64,000 nt of DNA, from NCBI RefSeq assembly GCF_013387495.1, contig NZ_JABZEE010000004.1, positions 62,001-126,000 on the forward strand, read 5' to 3'. The position numbers and the translations under genes were made by a program. A model generated the notes under the pieces. The model was not told the origin of the DNA and did not search any database. It saw nothing but the letters and a program-made list of their open reading frames with translations. This document shows, one piece after another, positions 28,815 through 36,698 of the stretch (positions within the stretch are counted from its first letter, which is position 1; every line of letters begins with the position of its first letter). This stretch comes from Streptomyces sp. PKU-EA00015. GTDB lineage: Bacteria > Actinomycetota > Actinomycetes > Streptomycetales > Streptomycetaceae.

Positions 28815-29073
28815 CCACGGCGACGGAACCGCAGCGGCGCTCGATCTCGTCGGTCCAGCGCTGATCGGCCCGGGCGATCTGGCGGTAGAACGCGGCCCGG
28901 CCCGCGTCGCCGGTCCACGGCTCGACCAGCCGGCCGAGGGTGGCCGGATGCGGCCCCGGGGAGCCGGCGGACGCCACGTACTCGCGGACCAGGGCCCGGC
29001 GCAGCGGGGGCGGCAGCCGCTCGAAGACGCTCGCGCGCCCGCCGACCAGGCGGAAGAACGGCGATCCCCAGGG
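28815..29073 (-). pseudogene. Alpha/beta hydrolase remnant (cap region)
   Basis: One minus-strand frame reads PWGSPFFRLVGGRASVFERLP, then RRALVREYVASAGSP and LVEPWTGDAGRAAFYRQIARADQRWTDEIERR. This is the cap-domain region of haloalkane-dehalogenase-like alpha/beta hydrolases, ending where the last core strand should begin. The nucleophile elbow, the acid and the catalytic His are all missing, and there is no plausible start. It is an isolated internal fragment between the DinB gene and the ligase homologue. Confidence 0.65.
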
Positions 29074-29096
29074 CGCCGCCGCACCACGCGGCGCCG

Positions 29097-29612
29097 TCAG
29101 GTGCGGCACCGGCCGAGACTGCCGCGGACGAACGCCGCCTGCCCGGCGTGCTGGAGGTCGTCGGAGATCACACTGACGAGGCGCACGCCCAGCGTGACGG
29201 GCGGGTTCCATGAGGTGTCGACCACCCGGTCGAGCTCCGCGTCGTCGAGGGTGCGCACGAAACGCAGGGTCTCCTCGTGGACCGCGTCGTAGTAGCCCAG
29301 CAGCAGGCCGGCGGAGTCGGGGCGTACGGCGGCGACGTCCTTTGCGGTGTGCCCGTACCCCGTGGCGGCATCGGGGAACGGCAGGGCGAATCTGCCCGCC
29401 CAGTCCTGCGACGTCCACACCTGCTCCCGGTCGGCGGCGTCGGCCACGTGGTCGTCCTGGATGCGCGCCAGGTGCCACACGAGCCAGGCGACGGAGTTGC
29501 CCCCCTCGTCCAGGCGGGCGGCCAGGTCCTCGGCCACGAGTCCCTCCACGGCCTCGTGGACCACCTCGCGCACGCGCCCGAACGCGTCTGCCAGCAGGTC
29601 GGCGGTTCTCAT
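29097..29612 (-). CDS. DinB superfamily protein (DUF664, mycothiol-transferase-like)
   Basis: A 171-residue four-helix-bundle protein. VREVVHEAVEGLVAEDLAARLDEGGNSVAWLVWHLARIQDDHVADAA carries the first metal-binding histidines, and SVISDDLQHAGQAAFVRG the C-terminal H-x3-Q block of DUF664. Members bind a divalent metal and some transfer bacillithiol or mycothiol to toxic electrophiles. GGAGGAG lies eight bases before the ATG at 29612. Confidence 0.86.
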   Translation of the reverse strand: MRTADLLADAFGRVREVVHEAVEGLVAEDLAARLDEGGNSVAWLVWHLARIQDDHVADAADREQVWTSQDWAGRFALPFPDAATGYGHTAKDVAAVRPDSAGLLLGYYDAVHEETLRFVRTLDDAELDRVVDTSWNPPVTLGVRLVSVISDDLQHAGQAAFVRGSLGRCRT

Positions 29613-30186
29613 CGTCTGTCTCCTCCGGTCGACTGCCCCTCTGCCCATCGTGGGGCCCGGCCGGACGTCCGACACGTTCCCGCACCGGTGTCGGTCGAGG
29701 TTGACACCTGCCCCCTGACCGGGGCTGGTCCTGGCGGGACATCGCAGCGGAGCGGGGCGCGCCCCCGCGCGGTCGCGAAGGCGCCGGCGGATCACGGGGC
29801 GGCGTACGCGTTCGCACATCACGCGATCTACCGCACGACGAATGGCGGTTCGGCCATGGAGGGTTGACAAATGGTCAGGAGCCCCGCTGTTGAGGGAAGG
29901 CTGCGACGCGCCTCTCTCAACCGCGCGGCCCTTACGGTACTTTGGGCCTATTGCCGTGTCATCTGCGTCACGTCATGGCCAAAACTTGAAACCCCTGAGG
30001 CGAGTGACGCGTCTGTCTGAATGCTTCCGGCGGGGACATGTCGCCGCCGGTCGCGTTCGGATCCGAAGGTTTTTCGGTGAAGAACATTCACAATGTCACT
30101 CTATGTGTTGAGACCATGACGGCTTCGCCACGTACTGTCACATGAGCAGCCCGGCGGCACCGCGCGGGCAGGGGAGGAAGCAGCAC
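29613..30186. other. 574-base intergenic region upstream of the graspetide locus
   Basis: No convincing gene. A possible 89-codon frame from 29842 lacks a ribosome site and has unlike codon use. Two inverted repeats stand out: CCGACAC-n12-GTGTCGG (29669-29694), near the DinB promoter, and GTGAA-n5-TTCAC (30077-30091), 95 bases before the precursor start. The stretch 29865-30120 is more AT-rich than its surroundings, as expected of a control region. Confidence 0.6.
30077..30091. promoter_or_regulatory. GTGAA-n5-TTCAC palindrome upstream of the graspetide precursor
   Basis: A perfect 5-5-5 inverted repeat in the only AT-rich part of the leader region. A dimeric regulator could bind here, but no regulator gene is adjacent. 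Confidence 0.4.
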
Positions 30187-30378
30187 ATGAAACCGTTCGC
30201 GTGGAACTACGCACGCCCCGCCGAACCGGCCCCGGCCCTGGCCGCCTACTCGTACGACTCCGCACTCCAGCTGAACGTCCTGCCCGACGGGCGCCCGGCC
30301 ATCTCGGACCGGGCCCTGCTCGCCGCCGCCGGGACGACGACGTCCAAGGCGGGCTCCGCGACCCACTTCGACGACTGA
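30187..30378 (+). CDS. tgmA: Graspetide precursor peptide (ATP-grasp-modified RiPP, TgmA type)
   Basis: 63 residues. The leader has the family hallmarks: F4, R10-P11, a Y-x-Y-D block (Y21-D24), the ALQLNV run around Q28, and PDGRP (33-37). The core at the C-terminus is short: TTTSKAGSATHFDD (50-63). It has side chains able to form ester or amide links (T50-T52, S53, K54, S57, T59) and a closing acidic pair (D62, D63). No cysteine is present. AGGGGAGGAAG lies about seven bases before the ATG at 30187; a start at 30142 is possible but lacks this site. The ATP-grasp ligase gene follows 15 bases downstream. Confidence 0.9.
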   Translation: MKPFAWNYARPAEPAPALAAYSYDSALQLNVLPDGRPAISDRALLAAAGTTTSKAGSATHFDD

Positions 30379-30393
30379 GCCGGACTGCGCGCC

Positions 30394-31323
30394 GTGACGG
30401 TGTTGGTGCTGACGTGCGAGCAGGACGTCACCGCGGACCTGGTGGTGGCGGAACTTCACGAACAGGGCGTGCCGCTCGTGCGGTTCGACCCGGGAGACCT
30501 GCCCGGTGACGTCGCCCTGTCCGCGGAGTACGTACGGGGGGAGTTCCGCGGCTACCTGTCCACCGGGGGACGTGTGGCCAGCGTCGACGGGCTGCGGTCG
30601 GTGTGGGTCCGCAGGCCGGGCGAACCGGCCGCGCACGCGGGTGAGCCCTCGGCCTGGCTCTCCGACGAGAGCGGCCACGCGCTGTACGGCATGCTCGACT
30701 CCACGGCCGCGCGCTGGATGAACCACCCGAGCGCGGCCGCCAAGGCCCGGCGCAAGCCGTGGCAGATGCGTGTCGCCCACCGGTGCGGCTTTCCGGTGCC
30801 CGCGACCCTCGTGACCACCTACCCCTCCATGGCCAGGCGGTTCGCCGAGCAGTACCGGCAGGTGGTGGTGAAGTCCGTCTCCGGCAAGTCACCGGGCGAT
30901 CCGCCCATGGCGCTGCCCACGACGCTGGTGCCGCCGGACGCCGACTTCTCCGGCGTCGCCGCCGCTCCCACCCTGCTGCAGCGCTACATCCCCAAACGTG
31001 CCGACATCCGACTGACCAGCGTGGGGGAGAAGCACTTCGCCGCGCGCAAGGTCGCCGACGCCGACCAGGTCGACGGCCGGTTCGGCGACACCGGCCACAC
31101 CTGGGAGCCCGTGGAGGTGCCCGTACAGATCGCTCGAGCCGTCGAGACGTACAAGAAGCACGCGGAACTCGCCTACGGGGCCTTCGACTTCGCGGAGGAC
31201 GCGGACGGCACCTGGTGGTTCCTGGAATGCAACCAGGGCGGTCAGTTCGGCTTCGTCGAGCTGGAGACCGGGCAGCCGATAGCCCGCGCCGTCGCCTCGT
31301 GGCTGGGCGCCGAGCCGGTCTGA
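30394..31323 (+). CDS. tgmB: ATP-grasp graspetide ligase (TgmB type)
   Basis: 309 residues. MTVLVLTCEQDVTADLVVAEL and VPLVRFDPGDLPGDVAL form the N-terminal domain shared with microviridin-type ligases. The ATP-grasp core has QVVVKSVSGKSPG, APTLLQRYIPKRADIRLTSVG and YGAFDFAEDADGTWWFLECNQGGQFGFVE; the D-x-R and ECNQ-x-G motifs bind substrate, ATP and magnesium. It would use ATP to activate Asp or Glu side chains of the precursor and link them to Ser, Thr or Lys. The GTG start has no clear ribosome site, so it probably relies on coupling to the precursor gene. No methyltransferase follows. Confidence 0.92.
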   Translation: MTVLVLTCEQDVTADLVVAELHEQGVPLVRFDPGDLPGDVALSAEYVRGEFRGYLSTGGRVASVDGLRSVWVRRPGEPAAHAGEPSAWLSDESGHALYGMLDSTAARWMNHPSAAAKARRKPWQMRVAHRCGFPVPATLVTTYPSMARRFAEQYRQVVVKSVSGKSPGDPPMALPTTLVPPDADFSGVAAAPTLLQRYIPKRADIRLTSVGEKHFAARKVADADQVDGRFGDTGHTWEPVEVPVQIARAVETYKKHAELAYGAFDFAEDADGTWWFLECNQGGQFGFVELETGQPIARAVASWLGAEPV

Positions 31324-31379
31324 CCACGGGCGCGGGACCGGCCCCGCTCACGCGGCCGTCCGGGCCCGCGCGCGTGCCC

Positions 31380-31778
31380 TCAGGAGCGGCCCCGCCGCCA
31401 CTCAGCCACGACCGCGTCCGCGTCGTACGGCTTCAGGCCGAGCGGCGGTCCCGGCGGCGGACGCAACAGCATCGCCCTGATCTTCTCGTTGATCTCGGCG
31501 ACGACACGCCGCACCGCCGCCTCCGACGGCGCCCGCGAGGCCTTCTCCAGCGCGTCCTCGGCCTCCTTGCGCAGAGCCAGGGAGGGCGGGAGGACGGACA
31601 GGCCCTCGCGGTGCATCTTGCGCTTGATCCACCACAGCTCGTCGTAGCCGGCGTCCCCGTCCGGCAGGGGCTTGCCGAAACCGGGCAGCTCCGTGAACTC
31701 GCCGCGCTCGGCGGCGTCGCGGATCTGCTTGTCGACGAAAGACTCGAAACTCACGCCCGGCGGCTTGCGCTCCGTCAT
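31380..31778 (-). CDS. DUF1992 (DnaJ-homologue subfamily C member 28-like) protein
   Basis: 132 residues. FESFVDKQIRDAAERGEFTELPGFGKPLPDG is the conserved DUF1992 block, and DELWWIKRKMHREGLSVLPPSLALRKE its second half. The family is widespread in bacteria and eukaryotes; its role is not established. No J domain, signal peptide or membrane helix is visible. It converges on the graspetide ligase gene. Confidence 0.9.
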   Translation of the reverse strand: MTERKPPGVSFESFVDKQIRDAAERGEFTELPGFGKPLPDGDAGYDELWWIKRKMHREGLSVLPPSLALRKEAEDALEKASRAPSEAAVRRVVAEINEKIRAMLLRPPPGPPLGLKPYDADAVVAEWRRGRS

Positions 31779-31850
31779 GGCACCAGCCTACGGCCCCCGC
31801 CCGACCCCACGACAGGCCGCCCGGTCCGCCCCGCGGGTGGGCCTCCCGCG

Positions 31851-33929
31851 TCAGCCGACGCTGAACGGCCTCGTCGCCCCGGTGAACGCCGTGACCTTGC
31901 CGAACAGGCTCCTCCAGTCGCCGTGGTGCACGATCCGGTACGTCCCTGCCCCGGTCCCGGCCGGCGGCTTCCAGGTGATCACGGCCTTCGAGGTGCCGGT
32001 CACCCCGTTGATCCGCACCCAGCGGTACGTGGTGTCCCAGTCGCCGTCGTCCCGCACGCGGTCCCACTGCCCGTCCACCAGCCGCTGCACCTCCAGGAAC
32101 GTCCCGCCCCGGCGCAGATTGTTCTTGGGATGCCCGGTCACGAACTCCGCCGTCACCGTGGCCCCCGGCGTGTACGAAGCCGCGGGCTCGCTCAGGACGT
32201 CCCCGAACGCCCTGCCCGACGGCGGGTTGTCCATCACCACACCGGTCTGCAAGGTGATCTGTCGGTCCGACAGATCAGGGGGCGTCGGTCCGCGCCCGGT
32301 GTCCGTGCCGTCCCTCAGCGACGCCGCCAGCCTGCTGAACTCCTGCTGGTAGGCGGGCAGCGTGTAGCGGCCGTAGAGCGTCGAACCCCCCTCGTACTGC
32401 TGGAGGTCGTACTCCTCCGGCGTCGTCACGTACTGGCTGTAGGCGTTCGCGTAGCCCTGCATCAGGACGTTCTCCACCGGTACGCCGAGCTCCTCGGCGA
32501 CCGACCGGCGGATGCGCAGCCCGGACACGATCGTGTACTCCGCCGGTCCGGCCAGCAGGTAGAGCTGCCCGATCTTGACGATCTGCACGGGCAGGACCTT
32601 CGGAGTCGCCGGTACGGCCGCGGAGATCAGACCCGTGGGCACCAGGTCGGCCTTCGGGTACTGGCAGCCCACCAGCCACTCGGGCGGTTCGATGCGCAGC
32701 GGCTCCAGCAGCGCGGCGACGGGACTGTTCATGCCCTCGGTGAACCCGGGGATCGCGGGGCCGTCCTCCACACTTCCCGCCAGGGTCGAGGCGCCGACCA
32801 TCGCCGGGCAGGTGCGGTGCTCCCTGCCGTCCGGGGTGTACTTGCCCGAGACGGTCACCTCCTCCATGTTCACGTACCGCAACCGCGCGTCCACGCTGCC
32901 GGTCAGCGGGGTGCGGGCGGCGTCGTGGATCTGCCGCGCCCGGGTGAACTGGCGGTCGCCGATGATCCGGGTGTTCTCGAACTCGTCCTCCGTCGGGCCC
33001 GAGCCGGGTTTCAGATGCAGATTCGGCGACATGTCACCGGCATTGGTGTTGGGGAACGCGGCGACGAACCCCTTCGTCTCCTCCAGGTAGCGCACGCCCT
33101 TCTCGTCGTGCTCCCACTCGTAGGACGCGTAGCCCTTGTTGTCCGGGCTGAGCAGGGTGTTCTTGTTGGTCAGCGAGGTGTTGTGGGTGGCGAACCAGCT
33201 GATCGCGCCGATGTCGCCGCCGCCCTGCCGGAACCGCAGCACCGTCATCGCCGGGTCGATCGCGCCGGGGAACGCCGCCCTGTCGGCCGCGGGATTCCTG
33301 TCGAACGCCACCTTGGAGCGGTTGACGCTCGCGTTCGTCAGCTCGCCCCGGCCCAGCGTGATCGACCCCGGCCGCAGGTCCTCGTGGGCCTCGGCCACCG
33401 ACTCGACGATGCCGTCCACGATCGCCTGGTACGTGTCCTTCTGGAAGCCGAGCGACGCCAGGTTGTACGCGATGTGGTGGGAGTGCCCGCCGGAACCGGC
33501 GTGGGTGTGCGTGGCCGACAGCAGCACGTTGCGCTCGGTGTAGAGAGAGCCGTACCGCTGCTTCAGACGCGCGAGCACCCCTTGGTGCACCGACTGGAAG
33601 ATCATGCCGAGATCGGCGTTGACGTAGACGATCCGGCTGCCGCTCGCCGGGTCGGCGACGACGAACGCCCGTGAGCGCTGCCGCTGATGGATCCCGGTCG
33701 CCTTCTGCTCGAAGCTGGAGTAGCCCATCATGCCCACTTCGGCGGCCTCGCCGGTCACATCGGCGATCCCGCGGCCGACGAGGTAGCCGCCGCCGTCCTG
33801 GGCCGTCCTGTCCGGCCCCGGGACCGCACCGGCGGGCACGGCGCCCGGCACCGCCGCCAGGGTCAGAGCGCCGAGTGATCCGGCGAGCAGCAGGGACACC
33901 GCCCTGCAGCGCGTCGTGGGGAACCGCAT
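31851..33929 (-). CDS. Secreted neutral ceramidase
   Basis: A 692-residue enzyme that hydrolyses the amide bond of ceramides to sphingosine and fatty acid. The N-terminus is a Sec-type signal peptide (LLLAGSLGALTLAAVPGAVPAGA). VGRGIADVTGEAAEVGMMGYS is the family start; LLSATHTHAGSGGHSHH carries zinc-binding histidines; the catalytic serine is in NTNAGDMSPNL; and FATHNTSL is a further metal/substrate block. The C-terminal immunoglobulin-like domain ends in FSVG. A soil streptomycete may use it to attack eukaryotic sphingolipids. It is divergent from an AraC regulator. Confidence 0.93.
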   Translation of the reverse strand: MRFPTTRCRAVSLLLAGSLGALTLAAVPGAVPAGAVPGPDRTAQDGGGYLVGRGIADVTGEAAEVGMMGYSSFEQKATGIHQRQRSRAFVVADPASGSRIVYVNADLGMIFQSVHQGVLARLKQRYGSLYTERNVLLSATHTHAGSGGHSHHIAYNLASLGFQKDTYQAIVDGIVESVAEAHEDLRPGSITLGRGELTNASVNRSKVAFDRNPAADRAAFPGAIDPAMTVLRFRQGGGDIGAISWFATHNTSLTNKNTLLSPDNKGYASYEWEHDEKGVRYLEETKGFVAAFPNTNAGDMSPNLHLKPGSGPTEDEFENTRIIGDRQFTRARQIHDAARTPLTGSVDARLRYVNMEEVTVSGKYTPDGREHRTCPAMVGASTLAGSVEDGPAIPGFTEGMNSPVAALLEPLRIEPPEWLVGCQYPKADLVPTGLISAAVPATPKVLPVQIVKIGQLYLLAGPAEYTIVSGLRIRRSVAEELGVPVENVLMQGYANAYSQYVTTPEEYDLQQYEGGSTLYGRYTLPAYQQEFSRLAASLRDGTDTGRGPTPPDLSDRQITLQTGVVMDNPPSGRAFGDVLSEPAASYTPGATVTAEFVTGHPKNNLRRGGTFLEVQRLVDGQWDRVRDDGDWDTTYRWVRINGVTGTSKAVITWKPPAGTGAGTYRIVHHGDWRSLFGKVTAFTGATRPFSVG

Positions 33930-34104
33930 GCCTACTCCCTCGCAGATGGGTAACGGTGCGTGTGATCACGGGTGTGACCGACGGTAAGGGGCGCGGCGGC
34001 CCGGGGGACAGGACCCGACCGGCCAGTAACGGGACTTCGTCGGCCACGGACCCTGTCCCCGACCCGCCGCGGTCCCTACAGTGACGGCCCGGAGGTGCGA
34101 CCGC

Positions 34105-35169
34105 ATGAAGCGTCAGGCTGCGCAGGCCCGGTTCCTGACCGACCCGCGGTACGGATCGGCGACGATCACGCCGCACCTGCTGCGCTACCTCACCCTCGTC
34201 GCCGCCGAACGCGGCCACGACCTCGGCCCGCCCCTGCGCCGCGCCGGCCTCAGCGAGGCCGCCCTCAGCGCCGTCGGCCAGCGCATCTCCTACCGGCAGG
34301 GCAGCTCGGTCATACGCGAGGCCATGCGGGACCTCGACGACCCCGCTCTGGGCCTCGCCGTCGGCCGCCGCCAGCGCGCCACCGCCTGGGGCCTCGTCGG
34401 TCTCGGGCTGCAAGCCAGCCCCACCCTCCACGACGCCCTCGAACTGGGCGTCCGCCACCACGGCGTCACCGGGTCCATGCTCGACTACCGCACGCGGACC
34501 GTGCCCGACGGCGCCGCGATCCTGGCCACGGCCCGCTACACGGACTCCGAACTGCGGGCGTTCCTGCTGGAGAAGGCCTTCGCCGGCATCGTCGCCCTCG
34601 TCCGGGACTCCCTGGACGAGACCTTCGCACCGCACACCGTCGCCGTACACCACCCCCGCCCGCCGTACGGCGACGCGTACGAGGACTACTTCCGCTGCCC
34701 CGTCGTCTTCGACGCCCCCGACGACCGGATCGTCTTCGGCGGCGACTGGCTGCGCACGCCGCTGCCGGGTGCCGACGCCTACACCCTCGCCCAGGTGATC
34801 GCCCTCCTCGACGCGGCCCGTGCGCAGGGCCGCGACCGCCAGGACCTGGTGCAGGGCCTCGAGGTCTCCGTGGCCCGCGGCCTGCCCCATGTGCCGCCGC
34901 TCGCGCAGCAGGCGCTCGCCAGGGGCATGAGCGAACGGACCCTGCGACGCCGCCTCGCCGAGCACGGCACGTCGTACGAGGCGCTGGTCGACTCCGTACG
35001 CCTCGTCCGCGCCGAGGAGTTGATCACGGGAAGCGACCTCCCGCTGCACAACATCGCGGGCCTGCTCGGCTTCAGCGACGCCCGGACGCTGCGCCGCGCG
35101 GTGGCACGCTGGTTCGGCACCAGCCCCTCCGCGCTGCGCGGCACACGCTGCCCGCAGCGCAGGTCGTGA
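34105..35169 (+). CDS. AraC family transcriptional regulator (OruR/ArgR-like)
   Basis: 354 residues. The N-terminal Arabinose_bd-type domain (TPHLLRYLTLVAAERGHDLGPPLRRAGLS) is followed by a C-terminal AraC double helix-turn-helix (VPPLAQQALARGMSERTLRRRLAEHGTSYEALVDSVRLVRAEELITGSDLPLHNIAGLLGFSDARTLRRAVARWFGTSPSALR). GGAGG lies nine bases before the ATG at 34105, so I prefer it to the GTG at 34081. It faces the ceramidase gene across 175 bases and is its likely activator; the ligand may be a lipid breakdown product, by analogy only. Confidence 0.9.
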   Translation: MKRQAAQARFLTDPRYGSATITPHLLRYLTLVAAERGHDLGPPLRRAGLSEAALSAVGQRISYRQGSSVIREAMRDLDDPALGLAVGRRQRATAWGLVGLGLQASPTLHDALELGVRHHGVTGSMLDYRTRTVPDGAAILATARYTDSELRAFLLEKAFAGIVALVRDSLDETFAPHTVAVHHPRPPYGDAYEDYFRCPVVFDAPDDRIVFGGDWLRTPLPGADAYTLAQVIALLDAARAQGRDRQDLVQGLEVSVARGLPHVPPLAQQALARGMSERTLRRRLAEHGTSYEALVDSVRLVRAEELITGSDLPLHNIAGLLGFSDARTLRRAVARWFGTSPSALRGTRCPQRRS

Positions 35170-35286
35170 CGGCCCCGGCACGCGCGCATGCGGGTACTTC
35201 CGGTCCGGCACCCGGGCCGCCGGATTCACCGGACGGACCGGCGGGCGGCTGTCAGGACTCCCCGGCCCGGCGCGACAGCCTCCCCC

Positions 35287-35329
35287 AAAAGTCACGGGAA
35301 GCGCGGCAAGCGCACTCCGCGTGACTTTT
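35287..35329 (+). terminator. Terminator hairpin with A- and T-tracts
   Basis: AAAAGTCACG at 35287-35296 pairs perfectly with CGTGACTTTT at 35320-35329, enclosing a loop that itself contains GCGC-n5-GCGC. The run of T makes this one of few canonical rho-independent shapes in the window. It lies 118 bases after the AraC stop and could act in both directions. Confidence 0.7.
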
Positions 35330-35413
35330 CGTCGCATACCGTATGAAACGCCTCCGTGGCAGGAGACGGAGAACACCGCGGAGAACAGCAGCGAGCGTGG
35401 GGAGCGGGCGACC

Positions 35414-35869
35414 ATGAGCACAGGCCGAGGCAGCGCGGACCACGACGGACCCGACCCCATGCACCTGCGCCCGCCGGGTATCGGCGACACGACGGTGGAG
35501 GCACTCGGCGTCCTGTCGAAGTCGCTGGAGACCACGGAACGGGCCCGGGGCCACCTCTACGCGTTCCACCAGCTGACCGGCCGGGCGGACCTCGGCCTCG
35601 ACGACGCTGTACGGCTGCTCCGCGAAGCCGGGCACGACCGCGAGGCCGACCTGGTCGAGCGGGAGATCCTGGGCCGCAACGTGATCCCCGGCCACTGGAC
35701 GTACCAGATCGTCGAGGCGTACAACGCCACGTACTACCGCCCCTTCGCCGAGGTCGAACTCCAGGTGCGCAACCGGCTCGCGGAAGGCCGCGACCACCTG
35801 TACGAGGCGGAGATGAAGGAACGCCGCAGGACTCCTCATCACCCCGACCACACCGCACTGCCCGACTGA
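35414..35869 (+). CDS. Hypothetical protein, helical
   Basis: 151 residues, no named family recognised with confidence. VEALGVLSKSLETTERARGHLYAFHQLTGRADLGLDDAVRLLREAGHDREADLVEREILGRNVIPGHWTYQIVEAY is a well-ordered helical core, flanked by disordered ends. No signal peptide and no cysteine. GGGAGCGGGCG precedes the ATG at 35414; the longer frame from 35321 overlaps the terminator hairpin and is rejected. Confidence 0.75.
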   Translation: MSTGRGSADHDGPDPMHLRPPGIGDTTVEALGVLSKSLETTERARGHLYAFHQLTGRADLGLDDAVRLLREAGHDREADLVEREILGRNVIPGHWTYQIVEAYNATYYRPFAEVELQVRNRLAEGRDHLYEAEMKERRRTPHHPDHTALPD

Positions 35870-35904
35870 CCACGCCGGCGTGCCGGCCCCCGTCGGACCC
35901 GCGT

Positions 35905-35929
35905 GCGTGGCGGCGTCCGACCTGGGTAC
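35905..35929 (+). promoter_or_regulatory. Possible sigma-B-type promoter
   Basis: GCGT at 35905-35908, a 15-base spacer, then GGGTAC at 35924-35929 match the streptomycete general-stress consensus GNNT-N14-16-GGGTAY. It is placed 56 bases before the holin-like gene that opens the envelope operon. Confidence 0.45.
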
Positions 35930-35985
35930 CCGGGGTGGTGCCCACGAAGTGGACGGTGCCACGAGCCGGAAGGCGGTGAGGATCC

Positions 35986-36393
35986 GTGAGCCAGACCTAT
36001 CGGACCAGGGCCGAAGAGCCGATAGGCGCACTGGTCTCCGACGCGTCCCAGCAGATCTCGCAGCTGGTGCGCGCGGAGATGCGCCTCGCACAGGCGGAGA
36101 TGACACAGAAGGGCAAGCGCCTCGGGAAGGCCGGCAGGCTGTTCGGCGGCGCCGGACTCGTCGCCGTGCTCGGCCTGCAGGCTCTGGTCGCGGCAGCGAT
36201 CATCGCGCTTGCGTTCGTGCTGCCCTGGTGGGCGTCCGCGCTCATCGTGGCCGCTGTCCTCTTCCTCGTCGCAGCGGTCCTCGCGGCCGCGGGCAGGAAG
36301 AACATCAAGCAGGCGACTCCGCCGGCGCCGCGGCAGACGATCGACAGCATGCGGGCCGACATGCAGGAGATCAAGGGAAGGGCACACCGATGA
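35986..36393 (+). CDS. Phage-holin-superfamily (DUF1469) membrane protein
   Basis: 135 residues. An N-terminal amphipathic helix (EPIGALVSDASQQISQLVRAEMRLAQAEMTQKGKRLGKAG) and two transmembrane helices (about 50-73 and 77-102) match the DUF1469/Phage_holin_3_6 family, chromosomal membrane proteins not linked to phage lysis. The GTG start follows GGATCC-flanked purines weakly. Its stop overlaps the next start (ATGA), giving tight coupling to the DUF3618 gene, the usual partner of this family. Confidence 0.85.
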   Translation: MSQTYRTRAEEPIGALVSDASQQISQLVRAEMRLAQAEMTQKGKRLGKAGRLFGGAGLVAVLGLQALVAAAIIALAFVLPWWASALIVAAVLFLVAAVLAAAGRKNIKQATPPAPRQTIDSMRADMQEIKGRAHR

Positions 36394-36698
36394 GCGGCAC
36401 ACGCGCCTCCCACGACGGGGGCAGGCCCGGGCTGCAGGAACTGCGGGCCGAGGTGGAACACTCCCGTGAGGAACTGGGCCGGACCGTGGAGGAACTGGCC
36501 GCCAGGACGGACGTGAAGGCACGGGCCCGCCGGTCCGCGACCGAGGCGAAGCAACACATGGCGGAGAAGACCGGGCACGCCAAGGAGCAGGTCGCCGCCA
36601 CCGTCGGATCGCCGCGTGGCAAGGCGGCGTCGCTCGCCGTCGGCGCGGCCGCGGTTCTGGTGCTGCTGATGCTGGCGCGGCGAAGGTGGCACGGGTGA
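36390..36698 (+). CDS. DUF3618 domain membrane protein
   Basis: 102 residues. LQELRAEVEHSREELGRTVEELAARTDVKARAR is the DUF3618 signature helix; a charged stretch and a C-terminal transmembrane helix (AASLAVGAAAVLVLLMLARRR) follow. It overlaps the previous gene by four bases and the next by one, so the three genes form one translational unit. The family accompanies holin-like DUF1469 proteins and is thought to be part of an envelope complex. Confidence 0.88.
   Translation: MSGTRASHDGGRPGLQELRAEVEHSREELGRTVEELAARTDVKARARRSATEAKQHMAEKTGHAKEQVAATVGSPRGKAASLAVGAAAVLVLLMLARRRWHG

Noticed and set aside
29669..29694. CCGACAC-n12-GTGTCGG inverted repeat as a regulator site
   Set aside because: Arms of seven with a long spacer are not striking, and there is no linked regulator; noted only in the region entry.
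29865..29870. TTGACA as a -35 box for the graspetide genes
   Set aside because: No acceptable -10 hexamer lies 16-19 bases downstream, and it is over 300 bases from the precursor start.
29842..30111. An 89-codon frame upstream of the graspetide precursor
   Set aside because: No ribosome site, unlike codon use, and it spans the AT-rich control region.
35986..36393. Holin-like gene as a sign of a prophage
   Set aside because: The DUF1469 family is chromosomal, its neighbours are DUF3618 and YihY, and no phage genes occur in the window.
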